In this document: piece after piece, positions 45,018 through 57,345 of the stretch
Position numbering within the stretch: the stretch's first letter is position 1
Layout: each line of letters opens with the position of its first letter
DNA from: Lantana camara
Taxonomy: Eukaryota > Streptophyta > Magnoliopsida > Lamiales > Verbenaceae
Direction: 5' to 3'
Length of the DNA stretch: 64,000 bases
Assembly (NCBI GenBank): GCA_037501455.1
Contig: CM074856.1
Coordinates: 20,233,001 to 20,297,000 of the forward strand
Notes under the pieces: generated by a model
Databases searched by the model: none
Seen by the model: only the letters and a program-made list of their open reading frames with translations
Told to the model about the DNA's origin: nothing
Position numbers and translations under genes: made by a program

Positions 45018-46439
45018 GTGCCGTTTGATACGTTAATGTGTTTATGTTGCTCCATTTAGGTGTTTTAGAGGTTGGAGTTAAGAAACGGCGAAACGAGGCG
45101 AATTCACGCATTTTTTGGAAGAATTAGGAGTAACCCCCGTTACTCCGTGGAGGAGCGTTATTGTTAACCCCTGTTAACGGACCCAGGAGCACCACTTTCG
45201 ACAAAGAAGGGAAGTAACGCTCGTTACTCCCTGGTAGTAGAATTCTGGTAACGCCCGTTACCAGAGGCAGTAGGAGGAAGATTCTTGGCATAGGAGAGAT
45301 AACACCCATTACCCCTGGGCAGCGTTACCACTAATAAAAGCGCAAACACGATTTCAGCTTGTAACGGGCGTTAATGGGATTTGTTCATGGAAAGGTAACG
45401 CCCATTATCTAGGGCGGTGAGACAGATTTGGGAGCAGCTATTTATATGCGATTAGGAGTATTTTTGAGCGGATCTTCTTTCAGTTCGTGACCTAGCTTGG
45501 AGAGAGAGATTCAGAGCTGTAGGAAGAGTTGTTCAGAAAATTTCGAGAAGACGAAAGGATTGAATTTTTCAAACAATTTCATTTTTTTTCCGGTTTTTCC
45601 GGTTTTATTTATTGCTTTAATTATCAAACTAATTTCTCTAAGTTTTGTTTTAATTCGTTTTACATGTTAGATTCGTTTTCCAGAATTCAGGAATGTTTAG
45701 AGTTTTGTTTTTGAGACTTGGTTTTGACTTAATGAACATGAATTTCTTGAATGCAATTTCCTTTAGTTTTATGAGTTTTGAGTTAATTATGAGTAGGTAA
45801 ACCGGCCCCTAGGGCTAGGGGAGTGATGATGGATGCATAGTAAGTATTTGATATGATGCTTGAATGATTTGTGTTAATTCTTAGTTGAAAACTTGCTTGA
45901 AGTGAATTGCGACGGCCTGATCAACCTTAGCATAATCTAGGATTACCTGAGAATTGAGAAATTGATGGTAATTGAGATAGTTTTCATATTAGTAGGTTTA
46001 GGAGTTCAAAGAAATTTGGTTCTTGACCTATACAACTGGTAAATCTTACTTCATGCCAAGCCGCTAGAACTTGATTTGCACTAGTTTTGATCTTATTGGT
46101 TTAATTAATTGTTAGTGATTGTGAGAACAACGTTGAAATTAGTTGAATACTTGATTATACTTTGAGAAAGGATAATAACAATCTAAGTGACTAGGTTGTA
46201 GAATTGCACTTGTCAAACAAGTATTATATTGAATCGTGAATGCATAGTCATTACTCCCCAGCCTAATTAGTTTATTGAATTTAATCCACCTATGCTAATC
46301 AGTAATTGTGTTTTATTCTAGTTAATTATTTTATTCGTTCGGTCTTTAGATTAGAAAGAGATATTAAGTGATGATTGATTTCCCTTCTCTATGGGTACGA
46401 TCCTGTTGTGCTACGCCTATGTTTCAGTGTACACTTGCA
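45018..46439. repeat. Probable solo LTR with repeated palindromes
   Basis: The block is more GC-rich than its surroundings at its left end, has a TATA-like CTATTTATATG at 45439-45449 and a long non-coding tail ending TTCAGTGTACACTTGCA. No gag or pol lies on either side, which suggests a solo LTR of a Gypsy-type element. Six or more imperfect palindromes of the type GTAACNCNCGTTAC lie at 45130-45410. The outer limits are approximate, and I could not confirm a target duplication. Confidence 0.45.
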
Positions 46440-48080
46440 CAATTGGTTTAACTTAAAATCACAATATGGTGGTATGTCATAAATACAAATATTAGATAAC
46501 GGTTTTCAAATCAAAATAGTTTGTTTTATAAATTAAAAAAAAAAAAAAAGTTATAGTTCAGATGTACAAATAATATTTATCTCTAACCTTAATTAATATA
46601 CGATTTAGTAGTGTGAATAAATAATATTCTATCCTACCAAGTAATTAAGTGAATATGAAAATGATTGGTTAAGTATGCACCCATATGAAGTAGACGAATA
46701 CTCGAATATAGCTTGAATTATAAATAATTTGATATCACGACCCTTCAGGCCTTCACTTTACCATTGAAATAAAGACCCAAATATAAAATAAAATAAAATA
46801 AAATATAGAATCTTTCATGAAACAAATGATAGCCAGGGCCAGGGACAGGGACAAAGACCGGAGTTAGTATTTGGGCATAATTATGGGCGGAATTAAAAGA
46901 AAAATATATTTTGAGGGCAAAAATTATTAATTTTTGAAAAATTTGATCATGAGTATAACTAATTTAAAAATATTTCAAAAGAAAATTTTGGTTAATTAAT
47001 GATTACAATAGTTGGAGGCGGATTCCACTTGATTTTCTAAAAAATTAAAATATTCAAAACTTATATGATAAAAAAGATTAAAAAAAAAAATTTACTTATC
47101 TTCCGACTCGAATCCAATTAAATAGGGCATAAAAAATAAAAAAATAAAAAAAAACTCCACCCCTCATATTAATCATGAAAGAAATATATAAAAATTCGAG
47201 TTTTAAGTTGTAACATGGGCAAAATTTATATTTCACATTTAAGTTCATTTTAGTCCTCTTCAAAAAATAAAAAAATAAAAAAATTCATTTTAGTTCTTTT
47301 TTTTTTTTTTTGGAAAGGAAATGAACTTTAGTTCTTGGTATATGTAAATTGTGATATTTTTTTTACATCAAGATTCATTTAACGGAGACACATAAATAAA
47401 TTCGTCAATCAAAAATTAAGAAAGAAAGATTTTTGTGGAAAATTAAATAATTATAATATAAATTTGTGAACCATTTTGCCTGAAAATTTGAGTTATTTGA
47501 CATTATTTTTACCGGAAATATATTGAACAATTATTATGTTGCCACCATCATTATGAAGGATCAAAGGCCTTCAACAAAATTAATCAATATTTAGTATAAC
47601 TTAATTAAATATAATAAAACTATTTAAAGATAGATACATATAAAAGTTTTGGTATTTGATCCGAAAACAATATATGCATGAAAAGATCTTGCGAGGACAC
47701 CCCCAAAGTTAACAGGCACGTGCACACCACGTGCACCATCGATAATTGTAAAATCAACAGGGCAGAAGTCATCGCAAAGTGTCCTCACGCACACCCCATG
47801 TGTCGCGACTAGCAAACTATTTGCCCCTTCGACAAAGCAAAAATTGCACAAGGCAATTACCGAATAATATGATGCTTTGGTAAAGGTAATAGCTTCAAGA
47901 ACACAAAAGTATGAACTACTGAAGTGGCGGGTATGATGCTTTTAATAAAGATATCAAAATTTTTCTAAAGTTATGCATGGACGAAAAGCATAATAATTGA
48001 AAGCCAATAATGAATGTTTCCACTTTCCTGTGCTCCCTCAAATTTTCGTGATATGACTAAAGTGGTGCACCCACAGTTGC
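46440..48080. other. AT-rich spacer before the nested Copia pair
   Basis: Mostly A/T-rich DNA with homopolymer runs. A more GC-rich patch at 47670-47850 contains GAGGACACC and the inverted GTGTCCTCA about 95 bp apart; its minus-strand frame has no recognised motif. No gene is supported. Confidence 0.6.
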
Positions 48081-48097
48081 TGTTGAATATGCTGAGC

Positions 48098-48129
<32 letters not shown>

Positions 48130-48384
48130 TTAATTATTGGAGAATTAATATATATATGATTAATTGTTGGAGGATTAATTAATAATCATGCAAAGCAGCA
48201 AAGGCATATCAAAGGTTGTTTGGAAAATGTGCATTGGTAATTGTGTCCCACATTGGAAAAATAACACTAAGCAGACAACTTTATATATTAAAATACTGTA
48301 TGTGTTATTAAATTATGGGACCCAAGAGAGGACTAATGGGCTCACTCGCGGTGCGGTGCGCACGGGCACGGGCTCGGGATCGCT
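48081..48384 (+). repeat. Truncated 5' LTR of the outer Copia element
   Basis: Aligns with 63182 onward through ACATTGGAAAAATAACACT and GGGCTCACTCGCGGTGCGGT, including a (TA)n stretch, then breaks off in a GC-rich CACGGGCACGGG run. At the break the sequence passes straight into gag (FDGNNFSRWQDKMKFLLT). Confidence 0.85.
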
Positions 48385-49200
48385 TCGATGGAAATAATTT
48401 CAGCCGCTGGCAAGACAAGATGAAGTTCCTGCTTACCGTTTTGAAGTTGGCCTATGTTCTGGATCCCAGCCTGCCACCTATTCCAGAAGATCCTCCTGCT
48501 CCCCAGCAGCCCGTTGATTTGGATCCTCCAGCCACTGCAGCAGGTGGTCTCCTCTTGCCAATCCTGTGACAACAGGCGCTGCCACTCCTGCCAATGTTGC
48601 AGCAACAGGTCCCTCCACGAATGCCTTGCAGATCCACCAGGAGATTGTGGAAACTCTTCAACAACAAAGGAAGAAAAGGGCTGAAGATGAAGAGTTGGCT
48701 CGTGGCCACATCTTGCCAATCCTGTGACAACAGGCGCTGCCAGTCCTGCCAATGTTGCAGCAACAGGTCCCTCCACGAATGCCTTGCAGATCCACCAGGA
48801 GATTGTGGAAACTCTTCAACAGCAATGGAAGAAAAGGGCAGAAGATGAAGAGTTGGCTCGTGGCCACATCCTGAACACTCTCTCTGACAGATTATATGAT
48901 CTATATACAAATGTCAAATCGCCTATAGCGCAATACAAGTATATGGCTGAGGAGGAAGGTACTAACAAATATTTAGTATCTAAATACCTCGATTTCAAAA
49001 TGGTTGATAATAAACCAATCCTGGAGCAAGTGCATGAGCTCCAGGTAATTGTAAACAAACTACGGATAGTGAAAATTGTCCTTCCAGAAGCCTTCCAGGT
49101 AGGAGCTATAATTTCTAAGCTCCCTCCTGCCTGGAAAGATTATGCAAAGAGATTGATGCATAAATCTGAGGATATGTCTTTGGAACAAATTCAGAAACAT
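48385..49200 (+). pseudogene. Outer Copia gag, 5' part, with internal duplication
   Basis: The frame beginning FDGNNFSRWQDKMKFLLT is a Copia gag start. A 158-bp direct duplication (48555-48712 and 48713-48870) breaks the frame, since 158 is not divisible by three. After it the gag frame resumes (HILNTLSDRLYDLYTNVKSP, then KLPPAWKDYAKRLMHK) up to QIQKH. The nested element enters there, and the frame continues at 59276 with LPIEEEARKRDG. Confidence 0.87.
48555..48870 (+). repeat. 158-bp direct tandem duplication in gag
   Basis: Two units starting TTGCCAATCCTGTGACAACA at 48555 and 48713 and ending CTCGTGGCCACATC. They differ by a few bases (CACTCC against CAGTCC, CAACAAAGG against CAGCAATGG), so the duplication is not recent. 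Confidence 0.95.
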
Positions 49201-49201
49201 C

Positions 49202-51141
49202 TGTTGGAAAACACGAATCAGAAAGCAGCGGAATTTAAAAAATTTTCCCAACAAAAGGACCTTGAACTCGCAATCGTGTAACCAAATTCGTAAAGATAGA
49301 AAACTTACTTTTCTTTTATTCTTTCTTGAAGCGTTTCAAGCCACCCAAGAACGCTCTTCTCGCGGCTTGATCCCCTCTCCTTGGTAAAGCTCGAATTTTC
49401 AAACTTCTAACTTGAAGTCTCTAGAGAAAGTCCACCAACTTGATCACAATCTAACTAGTAAGGATGCTAGTTCTCTAGTTAGTGTTTAGGCTTAACCTAG
49501 GGTTTAATGTAATCTTGGAGAAAGGAAGGTGTTCAACACATGAACCAAGAATTGTCCATTAGCTCCATAAGGAGCTTCAGCTCCCCTATTTATAGGGAGG
49601 GGGTTGCCGAAATTCCTAGTCCTTTATGGGCTAGGATTTTGGTCCCTCTCTCCTATTACTTGATCATCAAGTTTTTTCCAACTTTGACTTTGAATTCTAT
49701 TTCAAGTCAACTTCTAAGAGAGCTAAAAATATCCAAACTATTTTTGGATAATTGTATACTTTATTTATTATAAAATAAATAACTTATTTTTATCTAATTA
49801 ATTAATTCGTAATTAATTAACTAGATTATTTTCTCCAAAATTAGACTTTCTTTTTAATTCAAAATTAAACCAAAGTCTATTAAATAATTAACTAATTAAT
49901 TATTTAATATATATATAATATATATATATACACACGTGTGTGACACGTGTCACAGTGACACGTGTCACTCACGTGAGCCACACGTGTGACTTCACACGTG
50001 TGGAACCCTCTTGGCCCGATTAACTCGTTTAATCATTTTAAAGCCTCAACTCATGTAACCAAGTTGTTGTGTGTGACCCTCTAGGTTCTCAATTCAATTA
50101 GCAGTGACCCTAATTAATTAATTCACTAATTAATTAATCAGTCCACAGATTAAACGACCATAGTCTAGCAACAGGTGTTTAACCCCTAGCTGAATTGGAA
50201 TGTTCGGATTCGACAGAACCTTTAAGTCATTGATTCATGTGAGATACAATCCTCCTACTTACTATCTCAAGATCTAGGGCAAGGGAATAATCAGAACCCT
50301 AATAATCCGGTCTTAAAGCTAAGTGCATTTCATATCCATTTGATCTCAATCCAAGAAACCCTTTTCTTGATGTCTTGATCTACTGCCTTGGCCAAGGACT
50401 CCATATGGCATATGAATGACTTACACAATAAGAGATCACCTTGCATATGCAAGTGCAGGTCCTTTCTTGATTCTCATTCACTTTCATGAATCACTTGTGC
50501 AGCCCCAGCATAAGCCTTGAATCAGTTGTCTATGGCGACACCCTTTAAAGCTTATACCTAAGACTACAGAGTTAACTCATAAAGTGACAAGGAACCTCAA
50601 GTCTAAGGATTAATTAATCACATCAATGACTCGTGAGATATTTCCTAATCTGGAAGTTTCCATTTCCTGAAATAGAAACTTCCTTTCCCATTTAGGAATG
50701 TTCTCACACGGGGCACCTCAGTGAACTTACTTATTAAAGTAAGCACCCTTATGTATCACGCACGTATCAACTATACACTTTGCACCTCCATGAAACAAGG
50801 TGGTCCTTCTTAAGGGCGTGATCCCACAAGCAAGCCTTAGAGGAGTCAGGTTGACACTCCCACTGTCTGTAGGACTCATCGGCTTGGAGTATTTTACTAA
50901 TCATGACTTATGTGATATAGGGCTCGTTTCATGAACCATTTCACCTAAATGGTAGAGTCCTAAAGTCATAAGGATTAGGGGAGTTCTCATACATGCACAA
51001 CTAAAGTAAACGCATACCAAACAAGAGCATATAAAGAAGTGTTGCCTCAATTCGTTATTTCATTCAAAGATTGTCTGTGATTACAATAAGGAAAAGCACA
51101 AAGCGGATATATAATCGGCTTTTAGGGCACTATTCCTAACA
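49202..51141 (-). repeat. 3' LTR of the inner Copia element
   Basis: 1940 bp, partner of 57348-59275. It contains the same G-box cluster (49931-50003) and TATA box (49586-49595). Confidence 0.95.
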
Positions 51142-51156
51142 ATCTTCCACTTGCCC
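51142..51156 (-). other. Polypurine tract of the inner Copia element
   Basis: Minus strand reads GGGCAAGTGGAAGAT next to the 3' LTR, one base after the pol stop codon (51158-51160). Confidence 0.85.
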
Positions 51157-51157
51157 G

Positions 51158-53200
51158 TCAAAGCCATTCTAAAGCTACTCTAAGTCCCATCTTCTGAAGA
51201 TGACCTTGGAAAGCTTCTCGACTAAGGGGTTTAGTAAGTGGATCTGCCACGTTCTCTGCTGATGTGACCCTCTCAATTTGCACATCTCCTCTTTTGATAA
51301 TATCACGGATTAGGTGATACTTCCTCATAATGTGCTTGGTCCGTTGGTGAGATCTTGGTTCTCTTGCTTGAGCAACCGCCCCAGTGTTGTCACAAAACAC
51401 AGTAATGGGGTCTTTCATGCTAGGAACAACATTCAACTCTTGAATGAAGTTTCTAATCCAAACACCTTCCTTAGCTGCATCATTTGCAGCTAAGTATTCG
51501 GCCTCAGTGGTCGAATCTGCAGTGGTAGTTTGCTTGGAACTCTTCCAACTCACTGCTCCGCCGTTTAGGCAGAAAATGTATCCTGACATTGACTTAAAAT
51601 CATCTAAGTCAGATGCAAAGCTTGCATCGCAGTATCCTTTGACAGTAAGATCTTTCTGACCTCCGTAAACTAAGAATAAATCTTTAGTACTTTTCAAGTA
51701 CTTAAGAATATTCTTCACGGCAGCCCAGTGACCATCTCCAGGGTCAGATTGGAAACGACTCGTTACACTAAGTGCATAAGCCACATCCGGTCGAGTACAT
51801 AACATTGCATACATTATGCTACCTATTGCTGACGCATAAGGTGTATGAGTCATTCTCTCCTTCTCAAGGTTAGTCTTAGGACACATCTTCTTTGAAAGAC
51901 ATGTTCCTACACTCATAGGAAGGTTTTTAACCTTTGCTGACTCCATATTGAATCTCTTCAATACTTTGTCAATGTACATCGATTGTGACAGTCCTATTAA
52001 CCTTCTAGATCTATCTCTATAGATTTTAATTCCAAGGATATAGGACGCATCACCAAGATCTTTCATCTCGAATTGGTTCGATAACCATAACTTAGTTACT
52101 TTCATGTCATCCTTCGAATTCCCAATAAGAAGGATGTCATCAACATAAAGTACTAAGAATTGCACTGAGGTCTCCAATTCCTTTCTATACACACATGATT
52201 CATTCGTAATTTGGATGAAGCCAAACGCTTTGACTGATTCATCAAATCGAATGTTCCAATTCCTAGAAGCCTGTTTCAATCCATAGATTGATCTTTGGAG
52301 TTTGCAAACCTTTTGCTCACTCCCACTGAATGTGAAACCTATGGGTTGCTCCATATAAATGTCTTTGTCAATGTCACCATTGAGAAAGGCAGTTTTCACA
52401 TCCATTTGCCATATCTCATAGTCATAATATGCAGCAATGGCAAGCATGATTCGAATGGACTTTTGCATTGCAACTGGTGAAAAGGTTTCGTCAAAGTCCA
52501 CGCCGGGTCTTTGTGTGAATCCTTTTGCAACCAGTCTTGCCTTGTAGGCTGCAATGCTTCCATCAACTCCAAGCTTTCTCTTAAAGATCCATTTGCAACC
52601 TATGGGTTTGACCCCATCAGGCAAATCTACCAAGGTCCAAACTTGGTTGGAGTTCATGGAATCCATTTCGGATTTCATGGCTTCTATCCACTGTTCAGAC
52701 TCAGAATCTGAAAGTGCCTCCTCATATGTTAAAGGATCATTATCCTTTTGAGAGATTTCATGAAAGAATCCATACCATCTCTCCGGCTGTCTAGGAGTGC
52801 GTTCAGAACGCCTTAGAGGAGGATTTTCATGTGTATCGAAATTCGTGATTGGTTGTGGTTGATCAGAGTGGGACGTTTCTTCAGTGGGTGGTGTGGGGTC
52901 ACTTTGTACTTCTTCTAATTCTATGATCTTACCTTTCTTTTCTTTAAGGAACGATTCCTCAAGAAAAGTGGCATTTCTGGAAACAAACACCTTTTGCTCA
53001 GATTGATCATAGAAATAGTATCCTATGGATTCCTTAGGATAACCTACAAAGTAGCATAAGTTAGAACGAGATTCTAACTTATCTCCCACTGTCCTCTTCA
53101 CGTAAGCAGGACAACCCCAAATTCTTAAGTAAGAATAACTAGGGATTTTACCATGCCACATTTCATAGGGCGTCTTTGGGGAATGACTTAGAGGGAACAA
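51158..53200 (-). pseudogene. Inner Copia reverse transcriptase and RNase H
   Basis: 680 codons. The integrase C-terminal part (WGCPAYVKR) is followed by RT with KPIGCKWIFKRKLG, MDVKTAFLNGDI and the intact catalytic LVLYVDDILLIG. RNase H follows with GYCDASFASD and STTEAEYLA, ending ADPLTKPLS. The catalytic residues are present; only the frameshift near 53.18 kb separates it from integrase. Confidence 0.92.
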
Positions 53201-54122
53201 GATTCAAAATCTTTGCTGCACTTTCTAGGGCATAACCCCAGAAAGAAGGTGGTAAGTCAGTGAAACTCATCATGGAACGAACCATATCAAGTAGGGTTCG
53301 ATTTCTTCTCTCAGAAACTCCATTAAGCTGAGGAGTTCCCGGAGGAGTCCACTGAGAGATAATCCCATTATCCTTGAGATGATTAAGGAATTCTTCACTA
53401 AGATATTCGCCTCCTCGATCAGATCGAAGTGCTTTGATCTTGTGACCAGTTTGGTTCTCAACCTCCTTTTGAAATTCTAAGAATTTCTCAAAAGCTTCAA
53501 ATTTATACTTCATTAAGTATACATAACCATACCGACTAAAGTCATCAGTAAAGGTTATGAAGTATTGATGATTGTTTCTAGTGCTTACACTAAGCGGTCC
53601 ACAAACATCAGTATGGATCAAATCCAAAACCTTAGTGGCACGTTCCACAGTTCCTTTAAAAGGGACTTTGGACATTTTTCCTTTGAGACAGGATTCGCAA
53701 GAAGTTAACTCTTTGAGATCATTTTCAGAGAATGATCCTAAAGTGTTTATCTTGCTAATTCTGTTCTTGGAAATGTGTCCTAATCTAGCGTGCCATAAGG
53801 GAGCTGAAACTTTGTCATCTCTCTTACGCTTTGTTTCTCGTTGTATATTCATAATATTGATATTTTGAGTTAGGTAAAGTCCATTACTTAGAGTACCGAT
53901 ATGAACGGAAGAGTTGTTCTGTTTGATAAAGTATTTACCATTCTTAATATAAGTTTCATAACCTTCACAATCTAATATTGGAACTGAAATTATATTACGA
54001 ATAACGCTCGGTACATAAAGGACTTTATTTAATACTAACTCAAAACTACCTAAATCTAATCTAATTGTGCCTAAAGTTCGAGCTTCAACGTTTGAGCCAT
54101 CGCCGATCTTCAAGACACATTC
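53163..54122 (-). pseudogene. Inner Copia protease end and integrase
   Basis: Continues in frame after the TGA. It holds the pre-integrase finger (WHARLGHISKNRI, then CESCLKGK) and the integrase core with LDLIHTDVCGPL, LRSDRGGEY and GTPQLNGVSERRN. It runs out in a shifted frame near 53.18 kb, where the next segment takes over with overlapping sequence (PKTPYEMWHGK). Confidence 0.9.
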
Positions 54123-55079
54123 TCATTCTTTGAGTTGTTGGACTTCACTTAGCATCTGTACATCATTACAGATATGAGTTCCACAACCGGTATCAAGTAC
54201 CCAAGAACTAGAATTAATAGAAAGATTTACTTCAACGAGAAAGATACCTTTCTTTAGAGTAGCCTTGTACTCTGGGCAGTTTCTCCTCCAATGTCCCGCT
54301 TTGCCACAATGGAAGCAAACATCCTCTTTCTGATCACGCTTCTTCTTTTGGGCCTTCCCCTTCGAAATGCCACCAGTGGGCCTAAGGGGTTTCTTCTTCT
54401 TCTTTTGGGCTTTCTTGCCCTTACCTTTAGAAGGCCCAGAAGAGGAAGATGGAGCATTCACCATCAAAACCTTATTGTCCTTCTTGATCGTGCTTTCAGC
54501 AGTCACAAGCTGACTAATCAGCTCAGCTACAGTAGCACCAGCATGATTCATGTTGAAGTTAAGGACAAATGGGTTGAATGATGGTGGGAGCGAAGCTATC
54601 AACAAATCCACTGAAAGCTCATCTTTCAGTGGCATGTCCATGGAAGCAAGTTTCTCAGTAAGGGCAAGAAACTTGAGTCCATATTCATGGACACTTGAAC
54701 CTTCCCTCATTCTCAAGTGGAACAATTCCTTTGAAGTGTTATACCTTGTAACACGTTCATGAGGGCGGTAAAGTTGCTCTAAGTGGTCGTAAATCTCCCA
54801 AGCAAATTCCATGACCTCATGTTGTCTTTGCAAGTCCGGAGACATGTTAGCCAACATAAGGCAACGGGCTTGGAGATTATCATCTTTCCACTTCTGAATC
54901 GCATCCCGCTCGGCCCGAGTGGGAGCCTCCCCTTCGGGACTAGGCTCCCCTTCAAAGAGAACATAAGTTCTCTTCTCAGAATCTAAAATGATTTTTAGAT
55001 TCCTCAGCCAATCAGAATAGTTGGGACCAGTCAACTTGTTTGACTCGAGGATCGATACAAGAGGGTTTTTGGTTGCCAT
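54123..55079 (-). pseudogene. Inner Copia gag and start of protease
   Basis: 318 codons from ATG at 55077-55079 (MATKNPLVSILESNKLTGPN). The gag domain includes LRNLKIILDSEKRTYVL and the CCHC knuckle CFHCGKAGHWRRNC. The protease motif WVLDTGCGTHIC follows. The frame ends in TGA (54123-54125), after which the same frame goes on (ECVLKIGDGSNVEA), so a single nonsense change cuts the polyprotein just after the protease active site. Confidence 0.9.
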
Positions 55080-55285
55080 TTCAAAACACGTAGAGAATCA
55101 CAGAATCTACGACCTAAATGGTAAAACAGAGAACTAGTGAGCATGCTGAATTATAACGATATACAAAAGATAAGGTCTTTAATCTATTGTAGCTCCCACT
55201 GTTTTTCAAAGATCTATAATTCCCAAAGATCTAAGAGGAACACGTTTCCCAATGGGTACTAAGATCCTAGGCATTTTACCTCGAA

Positions 55286-55606
55286 CCCACGACTCGCGGA
55301 CATTCTTAGTAAGAACCCTAGGTAGGTACAACTTACCAATTCTAACACCTTTAGAACTCTTAGTAATTGTTTTTGCATCACCTATCTTTCAATATGGACC
55401 CACGACTCGTGCGACATCCATATTTACTTAGGCGTTAAGCTAGACCCATCAATCATAAGATCATGACCACAACTTAGTTCGAACGACCCACGACTCGTGG
55501 ACATCGCCCTTGCTAAAATTGACCACGAAATATTGATCATTTAAAATGATTAATTAGGTAACTAAGAACTAATAAGCTCCACTAGCTATCCCACGACTCG
55601 CGGACA
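55286..55606. repeat. Four dispersed CCCACGACTCGYGGACA motifs
   Basis: Copies at about 55286, 55399, 55487 and 55590, spaced 113, 88 and 103 bp. The core CCACGACTCGTGG is a near-perfect palindrome with a one-base centre. Confidence 0.85.
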
Positions 55607-56704
55607 ATAACTAGCTTTACTTACTAAACTTAAAACCTATTGATGGAATTCTAGGAATTTAATTCAAAATTTGCATCTCGAATTAAACACCTATTTGTTC
55701 GAAATTAGCTTAATATTTAATGGGAATTTTCGAATCAACCGGAGAGTTGTCCGGTTCGACCTCACCAACATATACGTTATCCAATTTTATTAGTCTTGAT
55801 TAATGCAAGTACACTTAAATGCATTTCAAACAAGCACATAAACAGATAACATGTCCTAGCATGATACTAACATGTAATGATCATGGGTTCTACCTATCTT
55901 ATGCGTGATATGTGGGAGCCACTCCACAATCACAAGTTCTAACATACATGCCACATAAACAATTCAAATCACATAAGGGAAAGCGGTAACAAAATACGAG
56001 CCCTATCTCTATTACATTTAACAATTGAGATTCCCCTCCCTAACATTTTGAGGGGTCTTCACTTATGGCCTCCTTGTTACTTGAATGTGGTCCATCTTAC
56101 TCCATGGGTGCATTGTCTCCAAAATGAAAATAAAACCTCACCACCTATCTCTACTCTCAAATTACAATAAAAAGAAAAAGACATAAAGTAATAAGGCTCA
56201 ATCTTCATATTGGCCTTAGACAATTACACGGGGCATACCCCGGCCTCAAAAACAGTAATATGGAAAGCCACATAATAAATCACATAACAGTACGCACATA
56301 AGTGAGGCTCCAACCTCAATTGAAAAACGCAACTATAGGGCTCCAACCCCAATTTAAACCATCCATGTGCATAAATTAAAACCATACATAGATCTAAACC
56401 CATGATCACCTAACATGCTTTTGCAAGAATTTAAATTTAACCAATAAATTAAAATTCTCGCTTTAAGCTCTAATAGCTTAAAACACGACTTGATGCGAGT
56501 CTTATTTATAAAAGTTTTCAATAAATCCCAAATTACCAAAACAAATAAAATTCCAATTAATTTCTGAAAATTAATAATTTTATCAAGATGTATTTTCCCA
56601 AAATATAAACCGTTTCAATTTCTCAAAAAATCCCAATTTCAAGTTTTATTCAAAATTAAAATAAATATTCAAAAATAAAATTTTAAAATTAAAATAAAAA
56701 AAGA

Positions 56705-57075
56705 ATGGGACTGGATTGCACGAAACACGAAAAGGCCGGATCACGAAAACGGGGTTGCCCGCCCCAAGTGCGGCGTGTGCGCACAGCATGCGTGCGCGCT
56801 GGAGCGCGCAGCTCCTGCCGGGCATTGGGCGGCCAGTCTCGGCCGCCCTGGGCGGGCGCGCCTAGGCGTGCGGGAGGTGCTGGGCGACTGGCCGGTCGCC
56901 AGGCCTGGGCGGCGACGGGCGGACGGCGTGCGGGCGACTGGCCGGTCTGTCCCGGCCAGCCCTGGGCGATTATGGGCGGGCGCGCCTAGCCTCCCGCGCG
57001 GTTGCGGGAGGGTGGCGCGCGAAGCCCGCGCGCGCGACTCCTTCGCGCACGGGGTTTCCCGTGTTCATCGCGATC
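56705..57075. other. GC-rich island with internal repeats
   Basis: Strikingly G+C-rich in an AT-rich setting, with duplicated words GGGCGACTGGCCGGTC (twice) and GGGCGGGCGCGCCTAG (twice). Edges are abrupt on both sides. No gene recognised. Confidence 0.8.
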
Positions 57076-57333
57076 CGGGCTTTCGTTTCGTGTTTTCGTT
57101 CAAAACCAAAACCAATCCAAGAAATCCAAAAACAGTTTATACAGTTTCAAATCTAAAATTGTTTTTCAAAATTAAATTTTATAAAAACCAATTTTCAGAA
57201 ACTTTCAGGAAAAAATACAGTTTCGTAATTCAGGCTTTCTAAAACAATTACAAATACTCAATCGCATCAAGCCTAAGAATTTCTACCAAATTCAGTATAA
57301 TTGAGACGAATCAGAAACACGATTAACGAGGTG

Positions 57334-57345
57334 GCTCTGATACCA
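57334..57345 (-). other. Primer binding site of the inner Copia element
   Basis: Minus strand reads TGGTATCAGAGCCACC starting two bases inside the LTR end; its first 12 bases are the initiator tRNA-Met site. Confidence 0.93.

Larger units (their letters stand above)
55080..57333 (-). other. Long untranslated leader of the inner Copia element
   Basis: 2.25 kb between primer binding site and gag. It contains four copies of a CCCACGACTCG motif (55286-55606), an AT-rich middle, and a GC-rich island (56705-57075). Reading frames in the island have no recognised motif and are likely a by-product of high GC content. Confidence 0.75.

Noticed and set aside
48315..48910. Overlapping frames on both strands at the outer Copia gag start
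   Set aside because: Produced by the 158-bp duplication and the GC-rich LTR end; only the gag frame has family motifs.
56705..57242. Plus-strand frames of 94 and 155 codons in the GC-rich island
   Set aside because: High GC content removes stop codons; residues are Arg/Gly/Ala-rich with no domain, and they run antisense to the element's transcript.
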